A stretch of DNA of 64,000 nucleotides from JBPCIX01 sp051005875 (GCA_051005875.1 JBPCIX010000022.1:1-64000); one strand, 5' to 3'; positions 27,237-36,909 are shown, counted from the first letter of the stretch. Numbers and translations: made by a program. Notes: generated by a model not told the origin, from the letters alone.

Positions 27237-27743
27237 CTACTTCGGCGGAATTGTGAGGACGCTGCCCACCTTTAGGGCGCTTGAGTCCACGTTGTTTGCT
27301 TCACCAATCTTGTTGGCTAGATTCGGCGTCCCATAGACCTTCTGCGATATGCCCCTCAAGGTGTCGCCGGATTTAACCGTGTACGTGGTCACTTGAGGCG
27401 AGGCGCCGGGCGACAGCGAGGCACCTGGACTCACACTCGCAGATGCAGATGCAGATGCAGAGGGTGAGGGCGAGGGCGAGGGCGAAGGCGAGGGCTTGGC
27501 TTTAAGGGTCTTGATTTCGGAGTTGGCCTGAGTCAGTTGCCGGTTTACGCGATCGAAGTCGCCCTTGGGGACCCCCGACGAAGTACAACGACCAAGAATG
27601 AAAGCAAGTTGAAGCGCGACCAGAAGCACCACCACCCGTCCCCACAGAATCCGGGACCCCTCTATCTGTAATCTATCCCTCAGCGACCCGGCGGGCTCGT
27701 AGTCCCGCCCCAGATCATCCTGATCGTCCATTGGCATTCCCAT
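27237..27743 (-). CDS. Membrane-anchored LysM protein
   Basis: A 168-residue envelope protein. A short acidic cytoplasmic part (DDQDDLGRDYEP) is followed by one membrane segment (ILWGRVVVLLVALQLAFILG), a short helix, a low-complexity Ser/Pro/Ala linker coded by hexanucleotide repeats, and a C-terminal LysM domain (TYTVKSGDTLRGISQKVYG ... LKVGSVLTIPPK), which binds peptidoglycan glycans. The topology is type II, with LysM outside. The start is one of three close ATG codons (27743, 27737, 27731). It lies 68 bases downstream of hisF and may be read through from the his operon, but there is no functional link to histidine. Confidence 0.85.
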   Translation of the reverse strand: MGMPMDDQDDLGRDYEPAGSLRDRLQIEGSRILWGRVVVLLVALQLAFILGRCTSSGVPKGDFDRVNRQLTQANSEIKTLKAKPSPSPSPSPSPSASASASASVSPGASLSPGASPQVTTYTVKSGDTLRGISQKVYGTPNLANKIGEANNVDSSALKVGSVLTIPPK

Positions 27744-27811
27744 CCCGAAACAGACTCACCCGAAAAAGACTCATCTTGAGATATAAGACTATCGCGTTTT
27801 TCGCGAGTTCT

Positions 27812-28567
27812 TCAGCCTCGTACGTGGATTCCCTCGGCAATCATGTGCGCCTTCACCTGCCTGATGCTAAGACGACCAAAGTGAAATAGCGATGCTGCAA
27901 GCACAGCTTCGGCGCCGCCCGCCGTTATGGCCTGTGAAAAGTGCTCGACTACACCTGCCCCTCCAGAAGCGACAACCGGGACATTGACGGCGCCACTCAC
28001 CGCTCTCAGCAACTCGATGTCGAACCCTTTTTGCGTCCCGTCACGATCCATCGAGGTCAGCAAGATCTCGCCTGCCCCGCGCTTTTCAGCCTCGGTGGCC
28101 CATTGAACGGCATCGAGGCCCGCAGCCCGGCGACCACCATGGGTGAAAACCTCCCAATGCTCCCCATCCCGGCGCGCATCGATTGCTACGACCATGCACT
28201 GGGCGCCAAATTCGTCGGCCCCTTCAGAAATTAACACCGGCCTTTCTACGGCGGAAGTATTGACGGCGACCTTGTCGGCCCCCGCTCTCAGCAAGCGCCT
28301 AATATCTGAAACGCTCCTGACTCCTCCACCGATTGTGAGGGGGATAAAAACTTGTTCGGCGGTTCGGTGCGCAATGTCCAGAATCGTGTCCCGGCCTTCA
28401 TGGGATGCTGTGATGTCGAGGAAGACCAATTCATCCGCGCCCTCGGTCTCATACCAACCGGCCAGTTCCACCGGGTCGCCGGCATCGATGAGATCGACAA
28501 ACTTGACACCTTTGACAACCCGGCCGGCATTCACATCCAGACAAGGGATCACCCGTTTGGCAAGCAC
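27812..28567 (-). CDS. hisF: Imidazole glycerol phosphate synthase, cyclase subunit
   Basis: Together with HisH makes IGP and AICAR in histidine synthesis. The 251-residue TIM barrel has the two catalytic Asp regions [15 protein letters not shown] and [10 protein letters not shown], plus [14 protein letters not shown] and PVVASGGAG phosphate loops. The frame is open to 28591, but the GTG at 28567 overlaps the hisA stop (TAGTG) and starts directly before [10 protein letters not shown], as in homologues. Last his gene of the cluster. Confidence 0.97.
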   Translation of the reverse strand: MLAKRVIPCLDVNAGRVVKGVKFVDLIDAGDPVELAGWYETEGADELVFLDITASHEGRDTILDIAHRTAEQVFIPLTIGGGVRSVSDIRRLLRAGADKVAVNTSAVERPVLISEGADEFGAQCMVVAIDARRDGEHWEVFTHGGRRAAGLDAVQWATEAEKRGAGEILLTSMDRDGTQKGFDIELLRAVSGAVNVPVVASGGAGVVEHFSQAITAGGAEAVLAASLFHFGRLSIRQVKAHMIAEGIHVRG

Positions 28568-29334
28568 TACCGGCCCACCCCTGTCGAGCAAGCCGCGAGC
28601 GCTGCCTCCAGCGAAACGTCGCCGGAGTACAAGGCACGCCCAACGACAACGCCTTCCAGACCCCGGGGCGCCAACCCGGCAAGGCTGGCGATATCTTCTG
28701 CCGCGCTAACCCCACCCGAGGCTATAACCGACATGCGCCCCCCCACTTCTGCCAGTACATCTTCAATTGCCTCAAGATTGGGCCCCGCCAGCGTGCCGTC
28801 GCGTGCAATGTCGGTAAACATCACACGCTTCGCGCCCAGCTCCGCGACGCTGCGGATCGTCTCCTTCCAGGAGCGGCCTGAGCTCGTTTTCCATCCTTCA
28901 ACCTGAACGACGCTGCCCCGCGCGTCTATTGAAACAACCATTTGTTCAGAAAACTCCCTTACTGCCTCCGCTACGAATTCCGGCTCAAGTGATTTGGTCC
29001 CCACGCAAACCCTGGCGGCCCCTTTTTGGACCCAATCCGATATTCGCTCGACAGAACGAACTCCGCCGCCAACCTCCACCGGAATTGGCGAGGCCTTGAT
29101 TACCGCCTCGATCGTGCGAGTGTTGTCATGGCCCGAACCGGTCGCCTGGTCCAAATCGACCACATGCAGCCAGCGCGCTCCGCCGGCGGCCCAGCCCAAT
29201 GCTGTGGCCACCGGATCATCCTCATAGACCGTCATTTGCCCCATATCGCCCCTTGTGAGCCTGACCACTTTCCCCTCGACAATATCGATGGCGACGAAAA
29301 CCTCGAAACTCAGTCGGGCGCTCCCAACGCACAC
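28567..29334 (-). CDS. hisA: ProFAR isomerase HisA (possible PriA-type bifunctional enzyme)
   Basis: Isomerises ProFAR to PRFAR in the histidine pathway. The barrel shows [16 protein letters not shown] with the first catalytic Asp, [37 protein letters not shown] and [14 protein letters not shown] with the second Asp. In actinobacteria this protein is often PriA, which also performs the TrpF step; no trpF is present in the window, so dual use is possible but not shown. The GTG at 29334 overlaps hisH by 25 bases; the true start may be a later non-ATG codon. Confidence 0.94.
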   Translation of the reverse strand: MCVGSARLSFEVFVAIDIVEGKVVRLTRGDMGQMTVYEDDPVATALGWAAGGARWLHVVDLDQATGSGHDNTRTIEAVIKASPIPVEVGGGVRSVERISDWVQKGAARVCVGTKSLEPEFVAEAVREFSEQMVVSIDARGSVVQVEGWKTSSGRSWKETIRSVAELGAKRVMFTDIARDGTLAGPNLEAIEDVLAEVGGRMSVIASGGVSAAEDIASLAGLAPRGLEGVVVGRALYSGDVSLEAALAACSTGVGR

Positions 29335-29939
29335 CGCAACATCTCAATCCCGTCGGCACTCGATTTTTCTGGGTGAAATTGAACTCCGGCGACACTTTCA
29401 GCCTGGACCGCCGAAACAAAGTTGTTGCCGTAGTTGGTCAAGGCGCCGGCCATCGGCTTGTCGGTTGCGCACACGTAAGAGTGCACAAAGTAGAAACTGC
29501 GGCCGCTGAACTGCTCGAATAGCTCGGCCCCACCTATTGCTTCTATGGAGTTCCAGCCCATGTGAGGGATCTTTTGGCCTCCGTTTAGCTTTACGACTTT
29601 GCCGGGGATTATCCCCAATCCCTTCGCCGAGCCTTCTTCTGATTCGTCGAAAAGCAATTGCATGCCAAGGCATATTCCAAGGAGCGGCTTACCCGCCGTT
29701 GCCCAATCCAAAAGAAGGTCATCGAGGCCCCTATCCGCCAGGTTGCGCATTCCGGCCGCGAAATGTCCGACGCCGGGAAGAACCAGAAAGTCTGCTTTCT
29801 TAAGTTCAGCGGGGCTTTGGGCCAAAAAGCACTCGGCCCCCGCTCTTTCCAGCGCCTTGGACACGCTGGCAAGGTTGCCCGTGCCGTAGTCAACTACACC
29901 AACTTTCTTCCCCCCAGCCTTCTTCCCCGCCGACTTCAA
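29310..29939 (-). CDS. hisH: Imidazole glycerol phosphate synthase, glutaminase subunit
   Basis: Provides ammonia from glutamine to HisF. A 209-residue class I amidotransferase with VGVVDYGTGNLASVSKALE, the nucleophile Cys in LLGICLGMQLLF and the His-Glu pair in VAGVQFHPEKS. A Lys/Gly-rich extension of about 11 residues precedes the usual start. TTG at 29939 overlaps the hisB stop by four bases. Confidence 0.97.
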   Translation of the reverse strand: MKSAGKKAGGKKVGVVDYGTGNLASVSKALERAGAECFLAQSPAELKKADFLVLPGVGHFAAGMRNLADRGLDDLLLDWATAGKPLLGICLGMQLLFDESEEGSAKGLGIIPGKVVKLNGGQKIPHMGWNSIEAIGGAELFEQFSGRSFYFVHSYVCATDKPMAGALTNYGNNFVSAVQAESVAGVQFHPEKSSADGIEMLRCALGAPD

Positions 29940-30556
29940 AGAATGCCCTTGGTCGATGGAATTCTGCCCGCGGCGCGCGGGTTGATTTCGACCGCCGACA
30001 ACAGTGCCTGGGCCACGGCCTTAAAAACCGCCTCGACTATGTGGTGGGAATTCTTGCCCGCCAACAGCTTGATGTGAAGCGTCATTCCCGCGGCCCTAGT
30101 CAGCGCCATGAAGAACTCTTCAGTCAGATCGGGATCGTAATTTCCTATGGCCTCGGCGGGGACGGGGACCTCGTAAGCGAGCAAAGGCCGTCCCGACAGA
30201 TCCAAAGCAGCGCGAACCAAGGCTTCCTCCATCGGAACCGTCGCGGCGCCGTAACGACGGATTCCGCGCTTCTCACCCAGAGCCTCGGTCAACACCGCGC
30301 CCAGCACAAGCCCTGCGTCTTCAACCGTGTGGTGAGAGTCGATCTGCAGATCGCCTTCGGCGGTGACTTCAAGGTCAAACCCAGCGTGGCGGCCGAGCTG
30401 TTCGAGCATATGATCGAAAAATCCGACCCCGGTTGAGATCTCGGTAGTACCCGAGCCGTCCAGATTCAGCTTGACCGTAATGGAGGTCTCGTTTGTCTTC
30501 CGGGAAATTTGCGCCGACCTTTCTGAGGCGCCCGTTTTCAAGGGTTCGTCGCTCAT
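29936..30556 (-). CDS. hisB: Imidazoleglycerol-phosphate dehydratase
   Basis: Dehydrates IGP to imidazole-acetol phosphate. The 206-residue single-domain form has both Mn-binding duplicated motifs, IDSHHTVEDAGLVLG and GKNSHHIVEAVFKA, and VGFFDHMLEQLGRHAGFD. No phosphatase domain is fused. Overlaps hisC by four bases. Confidence 0.97.
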   Translation of the reverse strand: MSDEPLKTGASERSAQISRKTNETSITVKLNLDGSGTTEISTGVGFFDHMLEQLGRHAGFDLEVTAEGDLQIDSHHTVEDAGLVLGAVLTEALGEKRGIRRYGAATVPMEEALVRAALDLSGRPLLAYEVPVPAEAIGNYDPDLTEEFFMALTRAAGMTLHIKLLAGKNSHHIVEAVFKAVAQALLSAVEINPRAAGRIPSTKGIL

Positions 30557-31647
30557 CGATCTACCGCCTCAGCCGCAAGCGCATCAAGGAATTTCTCATT
30601 TTGCTCGGGTGTGCCTATCGACACTCGAAGACAATCCTCGCAACGGGGAACGTCAGAAAAGTCCCGGATCAAGATGCCTTGTTCCAACAAGCGCTGCCAT
30701 ACTTCGCCGGCCGGCTTGCTGGCGACTCTAAAGAGAATGAAATTGGCGTCGCTTGGAAAGGGTACGATTCCGGCCATCGTTGACAGCTCGCGAAATACTC
30801 TGGCTCGCTCGTGCTGGATGGTCTCGACGGTAGCCATAATCTCTTCTGCATGTGCCAGGGCGGCGAGCGCGGCAGCTTGGCTCAAGGCCGAAAGGTGATA
30901 AGGGAGCCGGACCTTTTGGATCTCTTCGATTATCCGCGCGCTTGCGATCAGGTAACCGAGTCGGGCACCCGCCAGCCGCCAAGATTTCGAAAAACTGCGC
31001 GTGACGACCAGGTTGTCGCATTCCTCAAGAAGTTGAATCGAGCTGTTCGGGGTATCGGAAAACTCGACATAGGCCTCGTCGAGAATCACCATTCCGCTAG
31101 CCGCCTTGCAGATGGACTGGATATCATCCGGCGAACAAGAATTGCCGGTCGGGTTATTTGGTGAACACAAGAACACGATATCGGGACGATGGGCAGCAAT
31201 GGCATCGACGCAGGATTCAGCCGTTAGGGAGTAGTCGGGGTTCCGCCCGGCGCGCAGGTGCCTTGTGCCGCTGATCTTGGTTATGTGGGCGTGCATGCCG
31301 TAGGTAGGCTCGAAGGTCATGACCTTGCGCTCGGTCCCCCCGAAAGCCAGTAGCAGCTGCAACAAGATTTCATTCGATCCGTTGGCGAGCCAGACCCTTT
31401 CGGTCAGCGTGCCAACGTGAGCTGCCATCGCCTCGCGCACCGACGCGAAGTCTCGCTGCGGGTACCGGTTCAAATCCAGTTTTGCGACCCGTGCCTGTAG
31501 ATCCCGCACGAAAGTCCCAGGTGGCGGGTAGGGGCTTTCGTTGGTGTTCAGTTTTACAGGGGCATCGAGTTGGGGCGCGCGGTAGGGGCTGAGATCGGCT
31601 AGGTCGGATCTCCCGCTCATGCGTTCGCGAAGTTCAGGGTCGGTCAT
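30553..31647 (-). CDS. hisC: Histidinol-phosphate aminotransferase
   Basis: PLP enzyme transferring an amino group to imidazole-acetol phosphate. The 364-residue fold-type I protein has KLNTNESPYPPPG, CSPNNPTGN, VILDEAYVEFSD, and the PLP lysine in TRSFSKSWRLAGARLGYL. It starts 35 bases after hisD; TAAAGT lies exactly six bases before its ATG and no ribosome site is visible, so an internal leaderless promoter may add to the operon transcript. Confidence 0.97.
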   Translation of the reverse strand: MTDPELRERMSGRSDLADLSPYRAPQLDAPVKLNTNESPYPPPGTFVRDLQARVAKLDLNRYPQRDFASVREAMAAHVGTLTERVWLANGSNEILLQLLLAFGGTERKVMTFEPTYGMHAHITKISGTRHLRAGRNPDYSLTAESCVDAIAAHRPDIVFLCSPNNPTGNSCSPDDIQSICKAASGMVILDEAYVEFSDTPNSSIQLLEECDNLVVTRSFSKSWRLAGARLGYLIASARIIEEIQKVRLPYHLSALSQAAALAALAHAEEIMATVETIQHERARVFRELSTMAGIVPFPSDANFILFRVASKPAGEVWQRLLEQGILIRDFSDVPRCEDCLRVSIGTPEQNEKFLDALAAEAVDR

Positions 31648-31682
31648 CCGACTACTTTACTTCAGGGGGATTGGTTGCTCTG

Positions 31683-32945
31683 TTACCTGAGACGCGCTTG
31701 CACGGCCCCGGCGTGCAAAGGCAAGCCTTCAGTCTTAGCCAGAGTCTCGATGTGTGCGGCGGCCTGGGCAAGAGACTCCTTGGTGTGTTTGGTGACCGCG
31801 GTCGCCCTTTGGAAATGCGAGGTCCTGAGCCCCGAGGCCCACCGGCCCGCGCCGCCGGTCGGCAGAACATGATTCGTCCCGCCCAGGTAATCGCCGATGG
31901 AAACGGGCGTATAGGGCCCGACGAATATCGAACCCGCTGAGCGAAAGCGGTCGATATGTTTGCCTGCGCCATCGAAAATCAGTTCAAGATGCTCCGGCGC
32001 AAAGTCGTTTGCAAAGTCTACGGCTTGCTCAAGATCGCTGACCCAGACCGCCGAACAGCCGTCCTCTAAAGATGAGCGAAGCTGCGCTGACGCCCCCACT
32101 TCGCGGAGCAGGGCATCGACCGCCTGCCGTACTTGGGTTAGAGCCTGGTTGTTCCAACTCACTAAAACAAAGGCACCGCCGGGGCCATGCTCAGCTTGAG
32201 CCACCAGGTCGAAAGCAAGGATTCTCGGATCGACGAAACCGTCGGTCACAATCAAAATCTCGCTGGGGCCTGCGACCGAATCTATTCCGACGGTTCCCGC
32301 AACTTCTTTTTTCGCGAGGGCGACGTAGATGTTGCCGGGCCCGACTATCACGTCGGTCTTTCGAATTGACTCCGTTCCGTAGGCCATTGCTGCTATGGCT
32401 TGCGCGCCGCCGACCATGTAGATTTCCTCGATGCCCGCCACATGGGCGGCTGCCAGAGTCGGACCAGCGATTTTTCGGTTGCGGCCGGGCGGAACACAAA
32501 GCGCTACCTCTTTCACACCTGCGACCGCCGCTGGCGCCCCGGCCATCAGAACCGACGAGGGGTAGGCAGCCCTTCCTCCCGGAACATACATTCCTGCTCG
32601 CGGCACCGGGTGAACACGCTCACCCACCAGGCCGCCGCCGATCTCCGCTTCCCAGGGACCCAGCGATTGGCGCTCCGCGAAATCGTAAATTCTTTCGTAG
32701 GCCACCTCGAGCGCTTTGATCAAGTCCGGGTCGGCGGCATCGGCAGCCGCTTTCGTCGCTCCCTCCGGAACTCGAAGCTCCTTGAGCTTCACCCCGTCGA
32801 AGCGTTCGGTCAGCTCAAATAAGGCAGCGTCGCCCTCGTTTCGAACTTGCTCGATTATTTCTCTGACGGCCTCAAGGGGCTCGTCGTCAGTTGAAGGTCG
32901 AATGGGATCTGTTGGGCCACCGGACCGAAGGTCTACAAAGCGCAT
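31683..32945 (-). CDS. hisD: Histidinol dehydrogenase
   Basis: Oxidises histidinol to histidine with NAD and zinc. 420 residues from the ATG at 32945 (MRFVDLRSGG); the longer frame to 33044 runs into the divergent zinc-ribbon gene and is rejected. Visible signatures: VPGGRAAYPSSVLM, the nucleotide loop GPGNIYVALAK, the zinc ligands in QAEHGPGG, GGTNHVLPTGG and the EHLELIF base. First gene of the hisD-C-B-H-A-F run; hisG and hisE are not in the window. Confidence 0.97.
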   Translation of the reverse strand: MRFVDLRSGGPTDPIRPSTDDEPLEAVREIIEQVRNEGDAALFELTERFDGVKLKELRVPEGATKAAADAADPDLIKALEVAYERIYDFAERQSLGPWEAEIGGGLVGERVHPVPRAGMYVPGGRAAYPSSVLMAGAPAAVAGVKEVALCVPPGRNRKIAGPTLAAAHVAGIEEIYMVGGAQAIAAMAYGTESIRKTDVIVGPGNIYVALAKKEVAGTVGIDSVAGPSEILIVTDGFVDPRILAFDLVAQAEHGPGGAFVLVSWNNQALTQVRQAVDALLREVGASAQLRSSLEDGCSAVWVSDLEQAVDFANDFAPEHLELIFDGAGKHIDRFRSAGSIFVGPYTPVSIGDYLGGTNHVLPTGGAGRWASGLRTSHFQRATAVTKHTKESLAQAAAHIETLAKTEGLPLHAGAVQARLR

Positions 32946-32960
32946 AATGGTAATGAGTCT

Positions 32961-33200
32961 ATGCCCTGCTACCAGTGTGGAAAGGTCCAGACCGATCCGG
33001 CCAAAGGCGCCTCGCCCTGGGCCAGATTGGTCACGAACAAACAACAGGTGCTGCTATGTCCGGACTGCCAGCGCAACGATCCAGGCTGGGTAGAGCGAAG
33101 CGATAAGTGTCAGTCCTGCGGCAGCTCCCGCATAGCGATTGTGCTGAATTCAGTTGTGTGCCGAGCGTGCGGCAAAGATATTCCACGAGAGGCTCTGTGA
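32961..33200 (+). CDS. Small protein with four CxxC zinc knuckles
   Basis: A 79-residue protein with eight cysteines in four CxxC pairs (CYQC, CPDC, CQSC, CRAC at residues 3-6, 33-36, 50-53, 67-70), so it probably binds two zinc ions in paired zinc ribbons. I do not recognise a specific function; such proteins act in nucleic-acid or protein contacts. It is divergent from hisD with 15 bases between the two starts and converges with dnaE. The last codons form one arm of a long perfect inverted repeat. Confidence 0.75.
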   Translation: MPCYQCGKVQTDPAKGASPWARLVTNKQQVLLCPDCQRNDPGWVERSDKCQSCGSSRIAIVLNSVVCRACGKDIPREAL

Positions 33201-33288
33201 GTTCCGAGTGCAAGGCGCGAGGTCCCGCCGCGTGCTGTGCACGCAAGGGGCCGATAAACACAGCAATCGGGGCTCACAGAGCCTCTCG
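33186..33288. repeat. 16-bp perfect inverted repeat between convergent genes
   Basis: CGAGAGGCTCTGTGAG (33186-33201) includes the end and stop of the zinc-ribbon gene, and its exact reverse complement (33273-33288) follows the dnaE stop. The 71-base interior has no clear stem. The second arm also forms a small hairpin with CGAGAG just inside dnaE. It could end transcription from both sides, but there is no U-tract. Confidence 0.7.
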
Positions 33289-36200
33289 TTACTCCACGAG
33301 AGCTGCTGGGCCTAGAACGGATTTGATTTCGGCGTAGAGGCCGCTGCGCTGCTCTACCGTGTAGCCGCCCCCTAGTTTCAGGATTGTGCTGCTTGCAGTA
33401 CCCGCCAGGTGCAGCAACACGGGCGAGGGGCCCGGATGCGACGAAAGTACGGTTTTCAGCTCCTCGATGCGGCCGGGCGTGCAGTCCCCCGCAGGAATCT
33501 TGATCCTTAACGGTGAACCCTTTGCCGTGAAGTCGGGCCTTTTAAAGCGGTTTGCGGTCAGAATCGGGTGATCGTCGCGGATCTCGACCCTGCCCTTAAT
33601 GAGCACGACCGTGTCCTCGACCAGCAGTGTTGGGTCGGTTTCCTCGACGGTCCTAGGCCAAATGTTCACTTCGACCGACGACTCCATGTCCTCAAGCATC
33701 GCATTCAGCCAAAGGTCGCCCTTCTTGGTGAACTTGCGAATGACTCGCGTGAGGATCCCTCCCACAGTTCTGATCGCGCCGTCGGAAGCTTCAGCCAGTT
33801 CCGAGATCTTGCATTCGGCCTGGTAAAGCAAAGCCGATTCAATTGCGGCCAGCGGATGTTCCGATACGTAGAACCCGAGCATCTCTTTTTCGGCCCTCAA
33901 CAGCTCGGCTTTCGAGATTTCAATTCCGGTCAGAATCGACTGGAAGTTGCTGGCCGTGCGGGTGCTTGCAGGGTCGGACCCTCCGCCGAATAACGAAAAC
34001 TGGCCGGCGTCTTCACTGCGACGCTCGGCGATAATTGCTTCAATCGATCTAGCCGCCTGTTCGGAGATACAAAGGCTCCCCGGATTCTTGGGGTCCGGCG
34101 TGAGCAGCGCGCAGCGCTCGACCTTTAGGCAGTCGAAGGCGCCTGCCCGTGCAAGGCTTTCCACAACCTTCTTGTTCAAGCAGCTCGGGTCGGCTTTCTT
34201 GCAGAAATCACCAAAACCGGTGAAGTCCCCTTTGGTTTCTCGAGCGGCGATGATCCGCTCTGCGACAGCTTCGCCCACATTTCTAATGGCGGAGAGGCCG
34301 AACAAGACCTGCTTCCCGCGAGGGGTAAAGTCCATGCCCGATTCGTTCACATTGGGCGGCAACACCTCGATGCCCAAAGTGCGGCACTCGGCCAGATAGA
34401 TCGGCATCTTGTCGACTCGGTCTTTGGCCGAGGTCAGCAGGGCCGCCATGTACTCCACCGGGTAATGGGCCTTGAGCCAAGCCGTCTGATAAGCGATAAG
34501 CCCGTACCCGTTCGCGTGAGCCCGGTTAAATGAATAGCCCGCGAAGGGCAGGATGAGATCCCACAGCCCCTTCGATTCGATATCGGTCAAGCCGCTTGCT
34601 TTGCAACCTTGCGCAAACTGGCCCTTCCACTTCACCAGCTCGTGGCTTTTCTTTTTGCCGATGGCGTATCGCACCATGTCGGCGTCCTGGGGGGAGAATC
34701 CTGCGACATGCTGGAGCATCTCGGTCACCTGCTCCTGATAGACGATCACACCGTTGGTGTCGCCGAGCACTCCCTCGAGCATCGAATGAAAGTACGTGAT
34801 CGAGCTTGGGTCGTGCTTGCCCTTCACGTAACGGCCGATCTCTTCCATCGGTCCGGGCCGGTAAAGGGCAATCAGGGCGGCGATTTCTTCAAAACGGTCG
34901 GGTCTAAGGCGGCGACATAGCCTGGTCATGCCCCCCGACTCCATCTGGAAGATGCCTGCCGAGTGGCCGTCGGTCAGCAACTTGAACGAGGCGGCGTCGT
35001 CAAGAGCAAGGCCCTCAATGTCAATGCTCTCACCCCGGTTGTTTTTGATGTGATCCAGGGCGTCTCCGATTACGGTCAGGTTTCGAAGACCCAAAAAGTC
35101 CATCTTTAGCAACCCGATTTGCTCGATGGCCCCCATCTCGTATTGAGTGACCACTTCACCATCGGTCTTTTGCACCGGAGCGTGGTTCGTTATGGGCTGG
35201 TCGCTGATCACCACACCGGCCGCATGGACTGAGTGCTGTCGGCGCAGGCCTTCGAGCTTGCGGGCAGTGTCGATTACCTCGCGGCTGGTCTCCTCGGTCT
35301 CATACATCTTCCGCAGCTCGGTGGCGTTGGGGTAAGCATCGTTCTTGCCCGTGTTGGCAGGCCATTCGTATTTGCTCTCGAAGCAAGCTGCGAAGGGCGG
35401 CTCCTTGCCGAGCACGCTCGGCGGGTACATCTTTGCCAGCTTGTCGCCGACCGAATAAGGAAGGCCGAGGACCCGCGCCGCATCGCGGATCGCAGCCTTG
35501 GCCTTGATTGTTGAAAAGGTGATGATCTGAGCCACCCGGTCTTCGCCGTACTTTTGGGAAACATAGCGGATGACTTCGTTGCGGCGGCGCTCATCGAAGT
35601 CAATATCAATATCGGGCATGGACTTGCGGCCCGGGTTCAAGAATCGCTCGAAGCCGAGTTTCCACCTGAGGGGATCAAGTTCCGTTATTCCAAGCGCATA
35701 CGCAACGATTGATCCACCGACAGACCCTCGGCCCGGCCCCACCCTAATGCCGTTGTTCTTGGCCCACTGAACAAAATCTGAGACCACCAGAAAGTAACCG
35801 GAATAGCCCATCTCTTCGATCACCTTCAGCTCCATGTCTACCCTGTCATCGACCACGGGAGTGACCGGCTGGTAGCGGCGGCGGATGCCCTCCTCGGTCA
35901 GCTTTCGCAAATAGCTCCCAAGAGTTTCGCCCGGCGGAGTCTCAAACACGGGCAGCAACAACTTGTACAGATCGATATCGACCTCGCACATCTCGGCCAC
36001 CGCCAGGGTATTTTCCACAGCGCCCGGGTACTGGGCGAAAATCTCGGCCATCTCGGCGGGCGTCTTTAGATAGAACTCCTCAGTATCGAACTTCATCCGC
36101 TTTGTATCCGAGAGCATCTTGCCGGTCTGGATGCAAAGCAAAATGTCGTGAGCGCTGGCATCTTCTTTGTGGGTGTAGTGCGAATCGTTGGTCGCCACCA

Positions 36201-36804
36201 GCGGTATTCCCAATTCTTTACTGATCGCCGCTATTTCAACGTTCAGCGCGGCTTGTTCAGTAATGCCGTGATCTTGCATTTCAAGAAAGTACCGATCGCC
36301 AAAGATCTCGCGATACTCAGAAGCGATCACCCTTGCCCCGGCCCGGTCCCCCGCCAGAATCGTCTTTGGCAACTTGCCCGAAAGGCACCCCGACAAAGCG
36401 ACTATTCCCTCGCAGTGTTTGCCCAGCAACTCACGATCAACGCGGGGCCGGCGGGACCGAGAATCGTAGCCCTCGGTAAATCCGAGCGACGAGAGCTTGA
36501 TCAGGTTGTGATAGCCGGTCTTGTTCGCCGCGATCAACGTTAGGTGGTGATACCAGTCCTCGCGCTGAGCAGGCTTGTCGAACCTGCTCTTGGGGGCGAC
36601 GTAGGCCTCCATCCCGATAAGGGGCTTGACTCCGGCAGCCTTGCCCTCAAGGAAGAAGGGGATGGCCCCGTACATCGCTCCGTGGTCGGTTAGGGCCAAG
36701 GCGGGCATGCCGAGAGCCTTGGCCCGTTCGAACATCTGCTTGATTCGGCTCGCGCCGTCAAGAAGGGAGTACTCAGAATGCGAATGCAGGTGCACGAAAC
36801 TCAC
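33289..36804 (-). CDS. dnaE: DNA polymerase III alpha subunit
   Basis: The replicative polymerase subunit, 1171 residues. Order: PHP domain (FVHLHSHSEYSLLDGASRIKQM), polymerase core with the catalytic Asp motif MPDIDIDFDERRRNEV and GPGRGSVGGSIVAYALGIT, tandem helix-hairpin-helix region, and a C-terminal OB domain (RTVGGILTRVIRKFTKKGD). The length and features fit the DnaE1 type rather than the mutagenic DnaE2/ImuC. It starts with GTG after GGGAG. Its 3' end is bounded by the inverted repeat at 33273. It is on the same strand as the his genes but separated from them by the zinc-ribbon gene on the other strand. Confidence 0.97.
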   Translation of the reverse strand: MSFVHLHSHSEYSLLDGASRIKQMFERAKALGMPALALTDHGAMYGAIPFFLEGKAAGVKPLIGMEAYVAPKSRFDKPAQREDWYHHLTLIAANKTGYHNLIKLSSLGFTEGYDSRSRRPRVDRELLGKHCEGIVALSGCLSGKLPKTILAGDRAGARVIASEYREIFGDRYFLEMQDHGITEQAALNVEIAAISKELGIPLVATNDSHYTHKEDASAHDILLCIQTGKMLSDTKRMKFDTEEFYLKTPAEMAEIFAQYPGAVENTLAVAEMCEVDIDLYKLLLPVFETPPGETLGSYLRKLTEEGIRRRYQPVTPVVDDRVDMELKVIEEMGYSGYFLVVSDFVQWAKNNGIRVGPGRGSVGGSIVAYALGITELDPLRWKLGFERFLNPGRKSMPDIDIDFDERRRNEVIRYVSQKYGEDRVAQIITFSTIKAKAAIRDAARVLGLPYSVGDKLAKMYPPSVLGKEPPFAACFESKYEWPANTGKNDAYPNATELRKMYETEETSREVIDTARKLEGLRRQHSVHAAGVVISDQPITNHAPVQKTDGEVVTQYEMGAIEQIGLLKMDFLGLRNLTVIGDALDHIKNNRGESIDIEGLALDDAASFKLLTDGHSAGIFQMESGGMTRLCRRLRPDRFEEIAALIALYRPGPMEEIGRYVKGKHDPSSITYFHSMLEGVLGDTNGVIVYQEQVTEMLQHVAGFSPQDADMVRYAIGKKKSHELVKWKGQFAQGCKASGLTDIESKGLWDLILPFAGYSFNRAHANGYGLIAYQTAWLKAHYPVEYMAALLTSAKDRVDKMPIYLAECRTLGIEVLPPNVNESGMDFTPRGKQVLFGLSAIRNVGEAVAERIIAARETKGDFTGFGDFCKKADPSCLNKKVVESLARAGAFDCLKVERCALLTPDPKNPGSLCISEQAARSIEAIIAERRSEDAGQFSLFGGGSDPASTRTASNFQSILTGIEISKAELLRAEKEMLGFYVSEHPLAAIESALLYQAECKISELAEASDGAIRTVGGILTRVIRKFTKKGDLWLNAMLEDMESSVEVNIWPRTVEETDPTLLVEDTVVLIKGRVEIRDDHPILTANRFKRPDFTAKGSPLRIKIPAGDCTPGRIEELKTVLSSHPGPSPVLLHLAGTASSTILKLGGGYTVEQRSGLYAEIKSVLGPAALVE

Positions 36805-36909
36805 GCGAGGCTCCCAGCGTCGGTCAGAAAAAGGGGAAGAAGTTGATTGTAAACTACAAGGGTGTAACTAAGTCCAATTTGGACCCCGGGGGTCGAGAAA
36901 TAATAGCCG

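Noticed and set aside
36880..36905. GACCCC/GGGGTC palindrome before the lipoprotein operon end as a terminator
   Set aside because: Stem has no loop room and no U-tract; it cannot be called a terminator.
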